Origin: Epiperipatus broadwayi
Taxonomy: Eukaryota; Onychophora; Udeonychophora; Euonychophora; Peripatidae
NCBI GenBank assembly: GCA_028023455.1
Contig: JAQFVV010006272.1
Span: 4,135,127 to 4,199,126, forward strand
DNA: 64,000 nucleotides
Direction: 5' to 3'
Position numbers and translations under genes: made by a program. Positions 1-13,457 of the stretch are shown here, piece by piece. Each line of letters begins with the position of its first letter. Within the stretch, counting starts at the first letter, position 1. Below the pieces are notes generated by a model. It ran no database searches, had not been told where the DNA came from, and saw nothing but the letters and a program-made list of their open reading frames with translations.

Positions 1-1465
1 ACAGTGCAACTATATATTTACTGGAACACTCTTTGAAAAAAAAAAAATATTTTTTTTCCAATTTTTCGATAGCTTAACAAACAAATGTAGTTTTATTTTT
101 ATTAATAGTTACCATATATTAATACAAAAATGCCAGTTTTATATTTTTTATTAAATATAATACTTGTATTTGTTTTAATTGGTTGCTTTAACAATATTTT
201 TAAGATTTAATGTAAATATATGCATTTTGAACTATATTAGGGCATTGACAGACCATGTAAGTATAGAGCACATTAATGCCAAATTAAGAATAGGTGTTTG
301 TGGCTGTTTCTGCAGCTGACAACCTTTGCTATGAAATATACAACAGGAACCAAGCTAGCTCACTCACCATTATTTGTTGAACAAATGATAATTTTTTTAT
401 TGGAAATATGCCTCATTATGAATTTGACACATGACATTGGACAAACACTCATACATTCACCAATCAAACAACTAGTGAAAATAGGGATTATATATATATA
501 TATACTATTTTTTCATTTAAAATGTTGAGCAATTCAGGAGATTAATAACTATATGGAATACTTTATTTTATTGTTTTTTATTATTAGATAATTCTTTATA
601 GAACTTTTTTACACATTTCATGATATTATCTCTCTTTTTATAATAGTTTCATCTTATCGTTTTAATGCAGAAACAATTTTCCTTCCAATATCGAGATATT
701 ATTGTATACTTTTGAGATTTTTATTTTTTTTCTATAGATATCATTGCTATTTCCCAGTTATAATTTCTTATATAATTATCAATTCTTTTTTATGTTATTT
801 TAGAAAACTGAAAATATTTATTTCTTTTTAAATTGATCTTTCTAAAAAGTTATCATGTTCTTTCTTTTATTCATACATTGTCTCCCTCAGCAAACAATTT
901 ACTGGCAAATTGCTGTTATTTTGTACAGTATCTTACTTGTAGTTCTAAATAGAGTATCATTATGTTCTTATTAATTTCAGTTAAGTTTGAACTATATTCA
1001 AAACCTGGCTAATATTTAAAACAATTTGAAAGTTCTATTTAATTTTATCGGAGTGTTTCTGAAGATTAAGAATATCAATTGTCAATATTATCTTTCTGAA
1101 TAGCTTTTGTCTCTCTACTTTTACATTAACACATTACATTTCACTAATTGATTATTAATTTATGTTTTAAATCTATTAAGAATATTATAATCTTGAAACA
1201 AATATTTTGTATTAGTCAAAATATACTAACCACTATTATTAATATATATAATTGCTTATAACAAAAACAATAATAATATACTGTTTTCAATCTGAGAATT
1301 CTTAATACAATAATTTTGAGGATTTTAGTTTTTCCTCCTATCTTGAGTTCTAGCAAAAAGTTTTTCAAAGTGAAATATTTTAAATTGCTATGAAAATGTG
1401 ATAAAATATTTTTTTTTTTTTAAAAAAAATTAATTTAGTATGCAGTTCACTGTATCCCTTTTTAA
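1..1465. other. AT-rich non-coding stretch
   Basis: I see only A/T-rich sequence with homopolymer runs and short (TA)n tracts, for example near 490-510. The open frame at 298-528 has no recognisable motif and the composition of translated AT-rich filler. No repeat family recognised elsewhere in the window occurs here. Confidence 0.6.
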
Positions 1466-2060
1466 CATCAGATGGCGCACTTTATAAATAAAAGATAAAT
1501 AATAAAAAAAATTAATTTATGATACAGGGAATATATTTATTTATACAAATATAATTTTAAAAAGCAATAATAAATTAATAAATAAAAAAGTTAAACTTTG
1601 ATACGCAATAAAGATATTTGTTCTTACAAATATAACTTCAAAGCAATAGTCAGTTTATGTACAGTATCCATTTTTTTTTGCATCATTCAAATTTTTATTA
1701 TACTGATTTGTATGGGAAAATGAAAAACAAGATTGAATAATAAATAAAAATTGAACAAAATAAATTAAAAAACACAATAATAAGTAATAATTTATTATTA
1801 ATTATTTTTTTATTATTCTATAATTATCTGCATACAAATAAATGTTTTATTGCATATGACAATTTAATTTTTTGTTAGTTAATTTTTTATTTAGAAAATA
1901 TGCTAATGGGAATTTGAGTGATTGTAAGAAATATATGCTATGAGCAAATTTATTATTTTCTTGTGATTATATTTATGCAAAATAAATAGAAATGCATTCA
2001 CTATATATCCTCATTTAATTTCTGATTTAGTTTTTCATTTATAAAATGCACCACCTGATG
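1466..2060. mobile_element. MITE-like element with about 30-bp terminal inverted repeats
   Basis: The left end (1466-1495) reads CATCAGATGGCGCAC followed by TTTATAAATAAAA. The right end (2031-2060), read on the other strand, gives CATCAGGTGGTGCAT followed by TTTATAAATGAAA. The two ends match apart from a few transitions and face each other 595 bp apart. The interior is extremely A/T-rich and has no open frame, as expected of a non-autonomous DNA transposon. Inside, an imperfect direct repeat is visible (about 1508-1560 against 1590-1650, sharing the ATATTTATTTATACAAATATAA type of core). I could not assign a superfamily, and target-site duplications are not obvious. Confidence 0.6.
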
Positions 2061-2214
2061 GTAGAAAGTGATGACTTAAACTTGTACTTTTTTTTTATCC
2101 TGCATTTTTCTCAGTATAGTATACATTATCATATAATTTTAATTTATTCAGTTGCAGTGATAATGTAGCATAGGTTTATAATATGTATATTTTGTTATTG
2201 TGAATTCACAAAAG

Positions 2215-2465
2215 ATGAGCTAACATTGTCACTGGTCAGGCCAGCAATACCTGACAAAGAGTGGAGATTAATACTATTCAAAACATTGTGTAATTACTAA
2301 CCTGTGTTATTATTAATAAGTTGTTTGTATTTCAAAAGTTTAAATAAAATTTAAAATTATCTATATATTCAACATTTAGTGATAGTTGATGGAATACTTC
2401 AACATATTATCATATCTAATAAACCATCATCACAAACTTTCCAGTAAATATGAGATTCAATAAAC
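2215..2465 (+). repeat. SINE family U, 5'-truncated copy
   Basis: This copy matches the body of the element at 27234-27560 in the same order. It shares a GTCAGGCC box, the ATTGTGTAAT/ATTGTGTGAT segment, a TTTAAATAAAATTTAAAATT stretch, GATGGAATACTTCAACATATTATCA and a CATCATCACAAA 3' end. The tRNA-like head of the other copy is missing, which is the usual state of a 5'-truncated SINE. Copy divergence is considerable, so the insertion is old. Confidence 0.5.
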
Positions 2466-5400
2466 ATTAATCTTATTGTAAATGTTATAACTGCATACTT
2501 TTATAAACTTATTTTGGAAATTAAATTTAAAAATTATATATTAATGTGAAATTTTTTTATAATATATTGTAACTTGTCCACACTGACTCCCCATATATCC
2601 ACTGTACAAATCGATCTTACCTTTAGCTTAGCTCTGATATCAAATTATAAATTATATAAATACCAATTTATGAGACTCAACAATTGACTAAAAATATCTA
2701 TTACATAATTGTTTTATAACATAGTTTATAATAAATATTCCTATCTTATGTATATCTCAAGATTATCAATTATTCTTTTATAATAAAATAACAATTACTC
2801 CATTTAAGATAATTGAATAATAAGAGAGATTTTACTAAGATTCAACTATCTTAATAATAACCATACCTAACATTACAAATACAATTTAAATCATTTTCTT
2901 AAGATTAGCATATCTTTAACAATTATAATATAAGAAATTCCAAATTATTACTTACTACCATATTTTCTAACATTTATCTTATTTATAAATTAGAAACACT
3001 AATTATAAAAATGAACCACTTTTAGAATCATCAAAATCTATATCCATTAATTGAAATAATTTTCCCCTTTTTAATTAATAATACGCTGATGCATTGCAGT
3101 GAAACTTTTCTATATAGTAATTTCTGTAGGTTTAGCACTTTCAGAGTTTTGTTACTCCATAATCATAACCTCTTTAGATTATTAATGTCATTATATGCAA
3201 ATGTATGCAAAACTATTTTTTATATTATCCATTTTCTGGAAATGGCAAAACAAGTGTCTTTTCTATTTACTAAGTTGATGTCACTGGTAATAAAACAAGC
3301 TTTCTTGATTTTTCTCTTGATGTCATTTCTCTCTGTGCATAATATAGCAGCCTTGGAGGGTTCAAATCTGTGTTTGAGCTCTTGCTGATGGTCAGCAAAA
3401 ATGGAACTGCCTTCTTTTTTGGCTATAGCTTGTGTATGTGTATTTGTGCTGAGCTACTCTATTGCCAATTGTGGCATGAGTCTCACCATTTCCTTTTAAC
3501 TTAAAATGTAAACTGTCTGAGATATTTCCATACCAATCTCTCTTGTAAACTCATATACTATCTTAAATTTATTTTAAAAAATGAATTTGAATTAATTTTA
3601 CAACAAATTTAATGTGATTTTAAAGATATAAATATTTCTGGTTAAAATATGATGCTCTTAAATAATATCATTTAAGTAGTTATACTTTAATTCAATAAAC
3701 AATTAATTTATCCAGTTTTATTCTTTATAATATTCCCATAATTTATGTACTAGATTTGACTGTGATGGAAATAATTCAGAGTAGAAACAAAGCCATTAGT
3801 CTACATTTATATCAAAATATTTGTTTATTTAAAAAATAACAATAATCAATAACAAACTTTTAACTATTAAAGATCATAACAAACTATAACCACATATAAT
3901 ATTATTAACATCTTTATACAATTATTTATATCAATGAGAACAATACTTTACTCCCATATATTGCTTTGAAATTAAACTTTTAAATTACATCAGTATTTTA
4001 TTATCCAAATTTCAAACTGGTTATTGCTAACATATATTATATTGCTTTCTTGTTAAGATTTTATAACAATGTTTATTAGTTTTGAATATGGATTCAATTT
4101 TTCAATTCTTTTTATTGAATGCACAACAGATTATTCTTTTACTACTCTTCCATACAAAACAGTTCTTTCATAAATTTTATATTTTTGTATACATGTAAAT
4201 TTTATTAACTATAATTAAACTTGACTGTTATGTTTTTAGTTCTATAATTTAAAATAAATAAGATTAAAATAAGTAATGGAACCAAGATTAAACCACCCCT
4301 TGATAATAATTCATTCCATCTTCATCCATTCTTTTTTTTTTTTTTTCATCATTGATCTCATTTTTTTTCAATATGGTATCAATTTCAAAAATTACTTAAA
4401 TATTATAACATTTGTTTTGCATTTATTTCAATTTCATATCAAACAACTTTCTACACCTTAGATAAGATATTATAATCTTTCTTAAAATACAACCAACTAT
4501 ATTTGATACTTACCTTACTTTTCTTTATTATTTAAAAATTCCATAGATACGAAACTGATTTTAGTACAGGAAAATACTATAAATATAAAATGGAGGTCTT
4601 TTTTTAAAAAAAATAAGATGTGCTCTCATGACAAGTAGTCATTTTGTCTTAATGATGCTACCTTAATATCCAGGCTTTTACATTAAGCTCTTATGGATCT
4701 CGACATTTCTATTTTATGGAAATTCCTCACACCATTATGTCTCAAAACTACATATATGGTATCACCTAGACTAACCTCATAATGCTATTTCCATCAGTTC
4801 TTCAGGAAAGTATAATTTAAACATATTAATCACATCCTGGAATTATAACTTATCTAACTCAAAAAAGGTATTGCTAGCATCCATTATTACTTTATACCAG
4901 CATAACAATATTACAATATTATGTTCTCATTAATTGTTATCTTACAAATCTTAAGATGATGTGTTACAAAACAAAGAATATAATTTGACAACTATCAATG
5001 TTTACTTTATTACATTAAAACTGAGATCAAAACTTTTTTTAGCCACTTTTATCATTCATACATTTAATCATTTCACATTGCTCTTTAAAATTTTATTATC
5101 ATACATTTTTTATATTATTATAACTACCATCTCTCAGTTCTTTATCATGACAGTAAATTGATTATTAATTATTTCATACTTTAAAACATATAATAAATTA
5201 ATTTAAATTCTATTACCTTATAATAAAAACTCGATGTATTGTTTTACCCATTTTCAATGTTTTCTTTTCTCCACGTTTATTACGTTTTTATCCTGAGCAT
5301 AACTTTTAAAGTTATTAATTTAAAACAAACATGAAAATATAATACATATTAATAAATAAAATCATTTAACTTAACTAATTTAATATTAAACTTAACAACT

Positions 5401-7759
5401 AATATAATGTTGGCAATTGTTTAAATTAATACCCAAAGAAAAAAAATTATTGTTTATTTTTTTCTCTTTCTTCTTCCTTGCGATTCCTTCTCTTATACTT
5501 CAATATGATATTCAATCATTCCTTGCAAACTATTCCTTTAAACTATTAGGTTTATTAGCGGTTCCAAGATTCTTCTACCCAACATTTAAAAATAATCACC
5601 AACAATAATAAACTGAAATCTTTCACTATGAGATGCTTTTTGAGACAAATTTTCGATATTTACATGCTAGGATTTTTTTCTATACATAACTATTATAAAA
5701 GTTAATGAAATCAGTAATTAAACAATCAAGACAAACATATATTTAAATGATAATTATTTGAAGTATTGATTAATAAATTATTTTCATGTAAATCCTTCAT
5801 TTCATCCCTATGTTTTATATAAGAATTTCTTTTTCTTATGATAAATATAAATAAGTCGAAATTAAGTCTCTCATAATATAATTTTTAATTTATTTAACAT
5901 AATCAAGTTTATTATCTCTTCTTCATGAATTCTCCATTGTTTTACACTTCTTAGTTTAATAAAAACTTATAATGGCCAAAGAGAAGTCTTAGCTTGACTA
6001 TATACTTTTATTTATCAATCAAGAATAAACATCCTATTTGTTTGATTAAAATTGTCACTTTATAGAATATTACAAATGTCCATCCTTAAGTAATAAAATT
6101 ATATTTTTAATTTGAATAGTATAAGTTACTTTGATTGATAGCACTAATTATTTTTTTCAACTTTTCATCTCAATTATCTTATATTAAAGTTCTATACCTT
6201 TTCTTTCACTTCATAAAAATTAATTATTCTTATCTTAGTTTGTTTCCTTTTGTTAATCAAACTATTACTTAGGCTCTTCAATAAAGTAGAGATGTAATAA
6301 AAATATTATTTATGTAAATGATTGTCCACTTTTTAATTATTTGTAATGAATTACTTTTATCTGTCACCATTTTTCTGTTTATAATAATAATAATATATAC
6401 TGGCAACTTTTTCCTTATTAGCATTTTAAAATAGTAAATTGACTTCCCAAATTATAACTTGTGACACTGATGAAGAAATTAGTTTAGATTACTCTACCCT
6501 CTTGTTAAACTTCTTTTAAGTATTTTATGTTTACTCCATTAAAATTAATTGACTTATAACAGTTGTATAAAATAAAATATTTTTAGAATTTAATGAATTT
6601 ACAAATATTTTATAACCATTTAATTTACTTACTGGTTTCATTTTTTTCTTCCATTATCTGCTAATTCTATAAATATCCTCCAAATATGACATAAAATCCA
6701 ATTGCTTAACTCTCATTGGTCAATAACTTGAAAATTGTTTATCAGTTCACTATTTAACTTATTTTAAAACTTAACACACAAAAAAAAAATTAATAAATAT
6801 TTTAAAATTGATGAAATTCAAGCAATGTTTTAATCAAAATTTAAAATAATTTATTTATTCAGCTTCATAGAAATATTTTAATAAAAATACTAAAATCAAT
6901 GCTATTTTATTGTCATTATAATTATTTTAAAATATATTACTATTAAACTTACATATTGATATATAATACAAAAACAACTATGAATAAAAAAAAATGTATA
7001 TTTATTATCTCTTCTAAATTCTCTCTTAAAAGTTATATATTAAATTATTAGTGCTAGTTATATTTGTAAAATTTAAAATTTTGACAATTAGATACATTTT
7101 ATATACTCCCTTATTACAGTGAACCAAATAAAAGTTTATAATATATAAATTGATATTTGGAAATTCATTTTTATAGTGTTTTCTCTGATAAATTTGTTTA
7201 AATTCAATTTAAAATTTGTTCTTTAAGTTTTTATTTAATTCAAAAATGTCTTAGTTATCAGTACAACACATCATCTTTAAGACTTACTGTTCACCATTAT
7301 CATAATAAATATCAAGCAATTTATCAATTTTATGCAGATTAAATTGTGTAATAATTTTTTTACAAAATCTGAAAATTTTAACTTTTTTTTTGTCTTGAAT
7401 CCCATAAATATAAAAATAGTTAAAATTTAAAATGGCTTATAACTAATGTGAAAATGTATTTATATCATTAAAATTTTAGTTGTAAAATAATACAAAAAAA
7501 TTTGGGAATGCTAAAAAGTTTGTTAAGCACAGTGAAATACATACTGTACATTATCTTAAAAACTATTAGCAAAAATTTTGTTGTAGTTTCTCCTCTTTTC
7601 AGACTTTAGTCATAAACTTATAGCTAGACTAAAAAACTTAAACTGTCTGTGATCAAACTTCAGATAATATAGTAAAGATACCATATTTACTTCAGGAAAT
7701 AATATAAATTAATGGGTAACATGAGTGCCATGTTTACAGTGTTATATATTATAAATTTA
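2466..7759. other. AT-rich non-coding stretch
   Basis: Five kilobases of A/T-rich sequence with no recognisable gene. The frames at 3089-3388, 4276-4461, 4961-5161 and 5417-5608 translate to F/L/I/K/N-rich strings without motifs. A slightly less A/T-rich patch at about 3340-3500 (GGAGGGTTCAAATCTGTG and following) matches nothing else here. Confidence 0.55.
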
Positions 7760-8000
7760 TTTAAACGCACATTGATTATGTAAGTAATATTTACTAAGGC
7801 TGTAACCTCAAAAATATGCATGCAAAAATGTGATATTAGGGACCTCTATAGGTCTTAACCACAAGCTTATGCTTTGGAAGAAAAGTGGGGAACTCTTCTT
7901 TACTTCAACGTACTTTCTATTTAAATAGGTGAAGCTGAAGCGGTTATATCTGAGAGCATGAAGCTATTCAATACTTCACTGATTAAGTCCACATTTCTTA
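7760..8000 (+). repeat. Dispersed repeat family S, copy 1
   Basis: This segment recurs at 23513-23726 and, in part, at 23818-23955. Shared landmarks in order are a CGCAnn..ATTATGTAA start, TTACTAAGGCTGTAACCT, a GGGACCTCTA box, TCTTAACCACAAG, and the 3' block GAGAGCATGAAGCTATT followed by ACTTCACTGATTAAGTCCAC. It has higher G+C than its surroundings and no open frame. No terminal inverted repeat or tRNA promoter is evident, so its class is unknown. Confidence 0.55.
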
Positions 8001-9284
8001 TTACACATTAATACTCATTATATATTGTGTTGCTTTATATGTGTGAAATAATTTTCAACACCCATATAAAACACCAATGCTTTTTAAACATTATATGCTC
8101 ATATCTTTAATCCAACTAATTTTAAAATTATATTGCATATACAAATTAAGATTATCTATTTTTTTTAAAAAAAAAGATAGAATAATGCAACTATGAAAAA
8201 AAAAAACTATTTGAGAGAATACACACACATTTACATATGAATGTAATTGTTTTGTATGTATTTGTTCTTTCAATCACATTCCCATAAAGAATAATAAAAT
8301 TTACTCTGTTTTTTTCTTTTTTCTCAATATGAAAATGGATAATAATGTAATATTAGGTTATTTTTGATAATATGTCAGACGATTTGTATGTTTTGATTTT
8401 TTTTAAAAAATTCTACCAGAAATTTACAAATAACTTTATTATCAGTAAATGTAGCCTATCTAATAAATTTGATGGTTTTTTTAATTCCATATTGATATTT
8501 AAATTTGTATAACCTCCATATTCTTGCAATGAAAAGTTTAAAAGCACTCCCATATTAAATCCTTTGCTACTCTCTTCATATAGACTTAAGGTTTTCTGAC
8601 ACAAAGAAAGTCATTTATTAGATAATTTTTCCATTACATATCACCTCAACAATTTCCAACAATGTTTCAGTTTTAATCAGACATTCATCTAATAATATAT
8701 AAATGGAACTTCAGAAGGCAAGCAATGGTGGATAGGATTTGTTTTTGTTTTTATTATTTTATGAATGTATGATTCATTTTTTTAAAACAAATAGACAGTT
8801 TTGGAATATATATATATATCAATTGAATTCATTTTTTTATTTTATTTAAAGAAGGCACTTCACAAATCCTCTTAAGCTTGGTGGAATTATTCTAATCATC
8901 CTAACTTTATATTTTGAAACCATTACAAATGAAATGTTTATTTTTTAAAAACAATGAAAAAATATTGCAACATGACTATTGCAAAAGTGTAGATTATAAA
9001 AACATGACTGAGTGTATTTAAATGCAGCACTGCAAGTCAAGAAAATTGCTTATTTTATACTAATAAATAATTTACATAAATAAATTTTCAACTTTCTAAT
9101 TAATGTGAGATTTTTAATGTTTTACTTTTGTTTGTTTACTTTTTTTAATGGGTGGGATATAGGTGAAATAACAATGTTAAGGCAATGATTATGGTAGCTC
9201 TACTATATTTAATTTACAATTTTTTTATTTCATTTACAAATGTTTATTTAGAAATATAACATATACATTGAATTAATTATTTCC
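8001..9284. other. AT-rich non-coding stretch
   Basis: No gene and no member of the repeat families seen elsewhere. The minus-strand frames at 8091-8273 and 8413-8604 have no motif. A (TA)n run lies near 8808-8819. Confidence 0.55.
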
Positions 9285-9400
9285 ATGGATGGTTATTATA
9301 ATAAAGAATAAAAATGAGAAGATAATATCCATGTAAATAGAAATAACATGGATATTATCTCTGTATTTCTATTCTTAATTATATATATTATAATCCTAGT
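9285..9400. repeat. Long hairpin, 31-nt arms with 11-nt loop
   Basis: The arms are 9304-9334 and 9346-9376. The inner 15 bp pair perfectly (AGATAATATCCATGT against ACATGGATATTATCT); the outer part pairs with a short mismatched bulge, giving about 26 of 31 pairs. The loop is AAATAGAAATA. Weaker complementarity continues outward (GGTTATTATAATAA against TTATATATTATAATCC), so this is probably a small foldback transposon. The folded size also resembles a microRNA precursor. The inner arm resembles the terminal repeat of the foldback at 27713-27840. Confidence 0.6.
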
Positions 9401-10624
9401 AATTTGAATGCAGCATATATTAATCAGAGTTGAACAACGAGTGTGTGTACCTATGCATATGCATATTTAATATAAAGAAAGAGAAAATTAAAATCTTTTG
9501 ATAGCGAGTCCAGAAAATATGTAGTTCATAAAGTGAAAGGCATTTTGAGATCTTTTCAGTTTTATCTGTTTTGAATCAAGTTATAAATAAAACCTTGTCA
9601 ATTCCTATATAAAATAGAGTGGTGAGTTCAAATCTAAGAAAAAAATTATGAATCAACAATATTTCAGAAATTAGAAATAAAATAAAAGTCAGCACAGATT
9701 TTTTTCTCTAGTAAATGCAGAATAAATAAAGAAAAGAAAGCAAACAGCTATTTCTTTTTTCTGTTGATGAATAAAATAAAATAATATTATAAGCAAGTTT
9801 GTTTCCACATTTTGTTGAAGAGAATAATGGAATATTTTTCTCTGAGATCTAAGATTGCAGAATAGTTTGCATTAGAGTTGGTGCTGGCAGATAACAAAAA
9901 GTCTACATTGTAGTACAGGTGTTAGCTAATGATGCAAACAGTAAGCAGTCATTCATTCAGAGGTTATCTTCGTTTCAGTGTTGATTTATGGATTCCAAAC
10001 TGCAAGCTATATATATAAAGCAGTGTAGAAGTGAGCTGTGTGGAAAAGAGATTTTGCCTGACCACTAATTGGAATTGCAATGCTTCTATTAGAAGCTATA
10101 AAAATGTTTTATTATAGTAGTGAATTTTTTGTCATAGAAGGCTAGGTAAAAACAAGTAGCGCATCAATCAGAAGATCCTGAGTATGCAGCCCAATTGAGG
10201 AAATAACATTGCAGTATATGGAATTAGATCATTACCACCTATAAGATGCCAGGAAAAAAAGAAATTAACCATGCAGCCCAATTGCTAAAGTCTTATGGAT
10301 ATCTTACAACTATCTTGCTTCTATAACTATAACTCACCTATTTAACATGTCAAAAAAAGAAATATATACTTCAAGGGAAGTTATGAAGATGACTGACCAT
10401 TATTACAGAAAAGAAAACAGATATCTAATAATTATGGATGTAGGACTTTAAATATTTGTTTTAATGATATATTCATTTGATAATATTTAAAAAATCTTAA
10501 ACTTATAAAGATTAAAAGACTTTAATTATCATGAAAGGATATCCTTTATATTTGCATTTGAATCATGAGTGTAGGCTTAAACTGAAAATATATTAACTGT
10601 TGCAATACTTTTCATTTTACAGAT
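9401..10624. other. Non-coding stretch with a slightly G+C-richer core
   Basis: Between about 9840 and 10290 the sequence is less A/T-biased than its neighbours. It contains TATATATAAAG at 10010-10020 and a 14-bp direct repeat ATGCAGCCCAATTG at about 10184 and 10271. No open frame or splice-bounded exon can be recognised. Nothing here supports a gene call. Confidence 0.4.
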
Positions 10625-10830
10625 ACGTATTTGGAATCACTAAGCATAAACATAGTAAAATATATGAATTGTTTATAGAAAAATATTTTAATTATTATGT
10701 GCTTGATTATATATCTACATTTGGATTCACTAAATTTAAAAACTGAAAAATATATGAATTGTTTGTGGAAAAATATATCAATTATTATGTGATTGGTTTT
10801 TTAATCTGCATTTGGAAACACTATTATATA
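10625..10830. repeat. Tandem repeat, about 90-bp unit, 2.2 copies
   Basis: Units start near 10631, 10721 and 10812 with TTTGGAATCACT, TTTGGATTCACT and TTTGGAAACACT. Each unit continues into AAATATATGAATTGTTT, TGGAAAAATAT and AATTATTATGTG. The units differ by scattered substitutions, so the duplication is not recent. Confidence 0.65.
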
Positions 10831-12784
10831 GATACAACCCAATTACATATGTTTTGCTTTATTAATAAATTGGTAACTTATTGTTTTCATAATCCATTTG
10901 TTTATTTCTAACTAAGTTTAAATATTATAATTTCAACAAACATATGCTAGTTTATAAAATATTTACAACTCTGAAAACATGCTAACCAATGAGGGATATG
11001 CAGGGGTACCATGGTAGTAAGTTTGGAATTGATGGTGATTGTTATCTTACAGGTATTCTAGGAAAACATTCTCTTTTGAGGAAGTTTGATGCCTGGAGTA
11101 AACCTAAAATAAATGTAATACTTTTAGAATATTTGTGATCATAAATCCATCATCATCATCCCCATTGTTTTATATAATTATATTGAATTAAACAAGGATT
11201 TACTACATTTACAGATACATGTTATGTGATATTTTTACATTTATCATTGTATATGTGCTTGTCAATCATTGAATATCTTACATATATATATTATTAGTTT
11301 GTGTTCAAACCCAAGACATTTTCCATTCAATAATTAGCAACAATAAAGGTAACTGGTACAATATATTATTACCATCATATGCATTTTTGTTTTCTGCAGG
11401 ATAAATTTATTTTTATTTAATTCAGGTTTTTGATCAATAATTTCACTTTTCATCATCACTCCATTAATTTCTTTATTTCAATACTAACATTTCTTGATTT
11501 CAAGATTTTAGTTGCCAATCTATTGTTATTTGTTATAGAAACATATCCAACCCAAATAATTTTAAGCCTCTTAATTTTTTTAATGATGTAAGTAATACCT
11601 ATTTATTTTCTCCTTCCAGCATACATTTCTCCATACACTATTCAGGTATGAAGGTTCTGAATTGCTTTTTTATTAAATGCATACTTATGAGATTTATAAG
11701 TAAACATTGATACAATACATTTTTAATATTTTTTTTTCTAATACATAGTTTTTTTTCTTTTTATTATTAAATTATTTTCATCAAAATTATTCTGTCTAAA
11801 TTTAATTCTGTGATTTTTTTTTAGTCTGTTTTTATATGAGTTATTAATTTGAACAAAGTATTTATAATTCTTAACTTTTAAATCTTGGTGTTTTGTTTTG
11901 TGTGTGTGTGTGTGTGTGAAAAACAATTAAAAATTAATTTTCATTTTTAAACATTTATGTGTAAGTCCTCTTTTTATATCTTTATCAAATAGTTCCTGAA
12001 ACATTTCATACAGGTATGAAACATTCTTTGCAACCATAACTACATCATCTGAAAAAATTAGATGACTTAAATAACTCCATTTATTTTTATTTTCTCACTT
12101 TGGATTTTAATCAAAAAAATAATTTTCATAAAATTGTTGTAAAATGATTTATCAATATTATTTGTGGCATCTTATAATCTGATCTTTCATGTTGAATTGT
12201 GATAGATTATTTTCAAAATATAGATAGTTTTCAAAATTTAATTATATCTTAAATCTGTGAATGATACTTTAATTATTTAATCACAATAGAAATATTTATA
12301 TAATCAAATGCTTCTTCAAACCTAGATATTCAAAATAAAATAGAAATTCTCATTCATTGACTCTTTCTATAACTATTATCAGTATAAGATATCAAACAAA
12401 ACTAATGTATTTTTTTTACTTTTATAATGGAGCTGTGATATCCACTATATATTGTTTCAAGCTCTCATTATGTATTTCATGCACTATATATAAAAGTCGT
12501 ATTTTATTGATAAGTCTTGATTCTAATAGAATATATCTTTTATTTTTCTGACCCATAAGTGTGTAGTACTTTCAATATGTACATATATATGATGCAGACA
12601 CTTTTTTTTAATCTGTATAATATGCATATATAAATTAAGATTATAATATATAAAATAAAAAATAATGATAATGTAATTATTATTAAATTAAGGAAACATA
12701 TTAACTTTATATTTACAATGTGTGTTTATTAATTTACATTCTCTCAAAAATAAAATAAAAAAATGTATAGTCCTATATCTAATA
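10831..12784. other. AT-rich non-coding stretch with a (GT)n microsatellite
   Basis: No gene recognised. A (TG) dinucleotide run of about nine to ten units lies at 11899-11918; the minus-strand frame 11738-11926 that starts with HTHTH residues is its translation. The plus-strand frame 12357-12551 has no motif. Confidence 0.55.
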
Positions 12785-13017
12785 CTTTAAATGTCCTAAA
12801 GCTTAGTCACACACACCCTTTAAATAAATAATTGTTGAAATTTTGCAGCCCATTGAAAAGGAAATTCTCTTCAATGTTTATTGCAGTTATGTTATACATA
12901 TTAAAATTCAAGTTAATCTAAATAAGAAATGTGAAACTAAGTAATCTAAGATCTTACATTACAATTGAACAAACATGTTTAATTTAAAATATACTTAGAA
13001 AGACTATAGATAGTCAT
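12785..13017 (+). repeat. Inverted-repeat arm of a mariner-flanking repeat (left copy)
   Basis: This segment is matched in inverted orientation by 14365-14600 on the far side of mariner relic 1. It contains CACACACCCTTTAAATAAA, TTTTGCAGCCCATTGAAAAGG, ATATTAAAATTCAAGTTAAT, GAAACTAAGTAATCTAAGATC and ACTTAGAAAGACTATAGATAG. A diverged direct copy follows at 13090-13310. It carries no open frame. It is likely part of a non-autonomous element with long inverted repeats into which, or next to which, the mariner copy inserted. Confidence 0.55.
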
Positions 13018-13442
13018 TTTTACTCCCCAAACTCAAATATAAGAAACTGCTGAAATCTATATAAAATTCTTAGCATGTACCATAGCTATATTCTTTCACT
13101 CACATCCACTCTTTAAATAAAGACTTGCCTAAATTTTTGCAGCTTGTTGAAGAAGAAAATCTCCTCAAACCATATAGCAATGATGTTATATATATTAAAA
13201 TTCAAGCTAATTTAAAAGAGTGTGAAACTAAGTAAACAAAGATCTTACATTTCAAATAAATAAACATGTTTAATTTTAATTATAATTAAAAAGACTATAC
13301 AAATATTCAGGTTATTCTTTATTTAGAGCAGGAGTGTGACTGAAACAGTATAGCTATAGGGCATTTCAAATATTTTGTATAGATTTTAGATAGCATTATG
13401 CATTATTTCTATTTCTTATAGTTGAGTTTGGGGAGTAAAAAT
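13018..13442. repeat. Foldback element next to mariner relic 1
   Basis: The left end (13018-13050) carries TTACTCCCCAAACTCAAATATAAGAA. The right end (13415-13442), read on the other strand, carries TTACTCCCCAAACTCAACTATAAGAA. Further in, CATAGCTATATTC on the left and GTATAGCTATAGGG on the right also pair. The middle (13090-13310) is a second direct copy of the 12785-13017 repeat. The whole unit of about 425 bp therefore looks like a MITE with long inverted ends. Confidence 0.5.
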
Positions 13443-13457
13443 AACTTATAAGAGGAG

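Noticed and set aside
3089-3388. 99-codon plus frame
   Set aside because: No motif, no conserved neighbours, and composition typical of translated A/T-rich filler.
10009-10020. TATATATAAAG as a core promoter
   Set aside because: TATA-like strings are expected many times by chance in this composition and no transcript start or gene follows.
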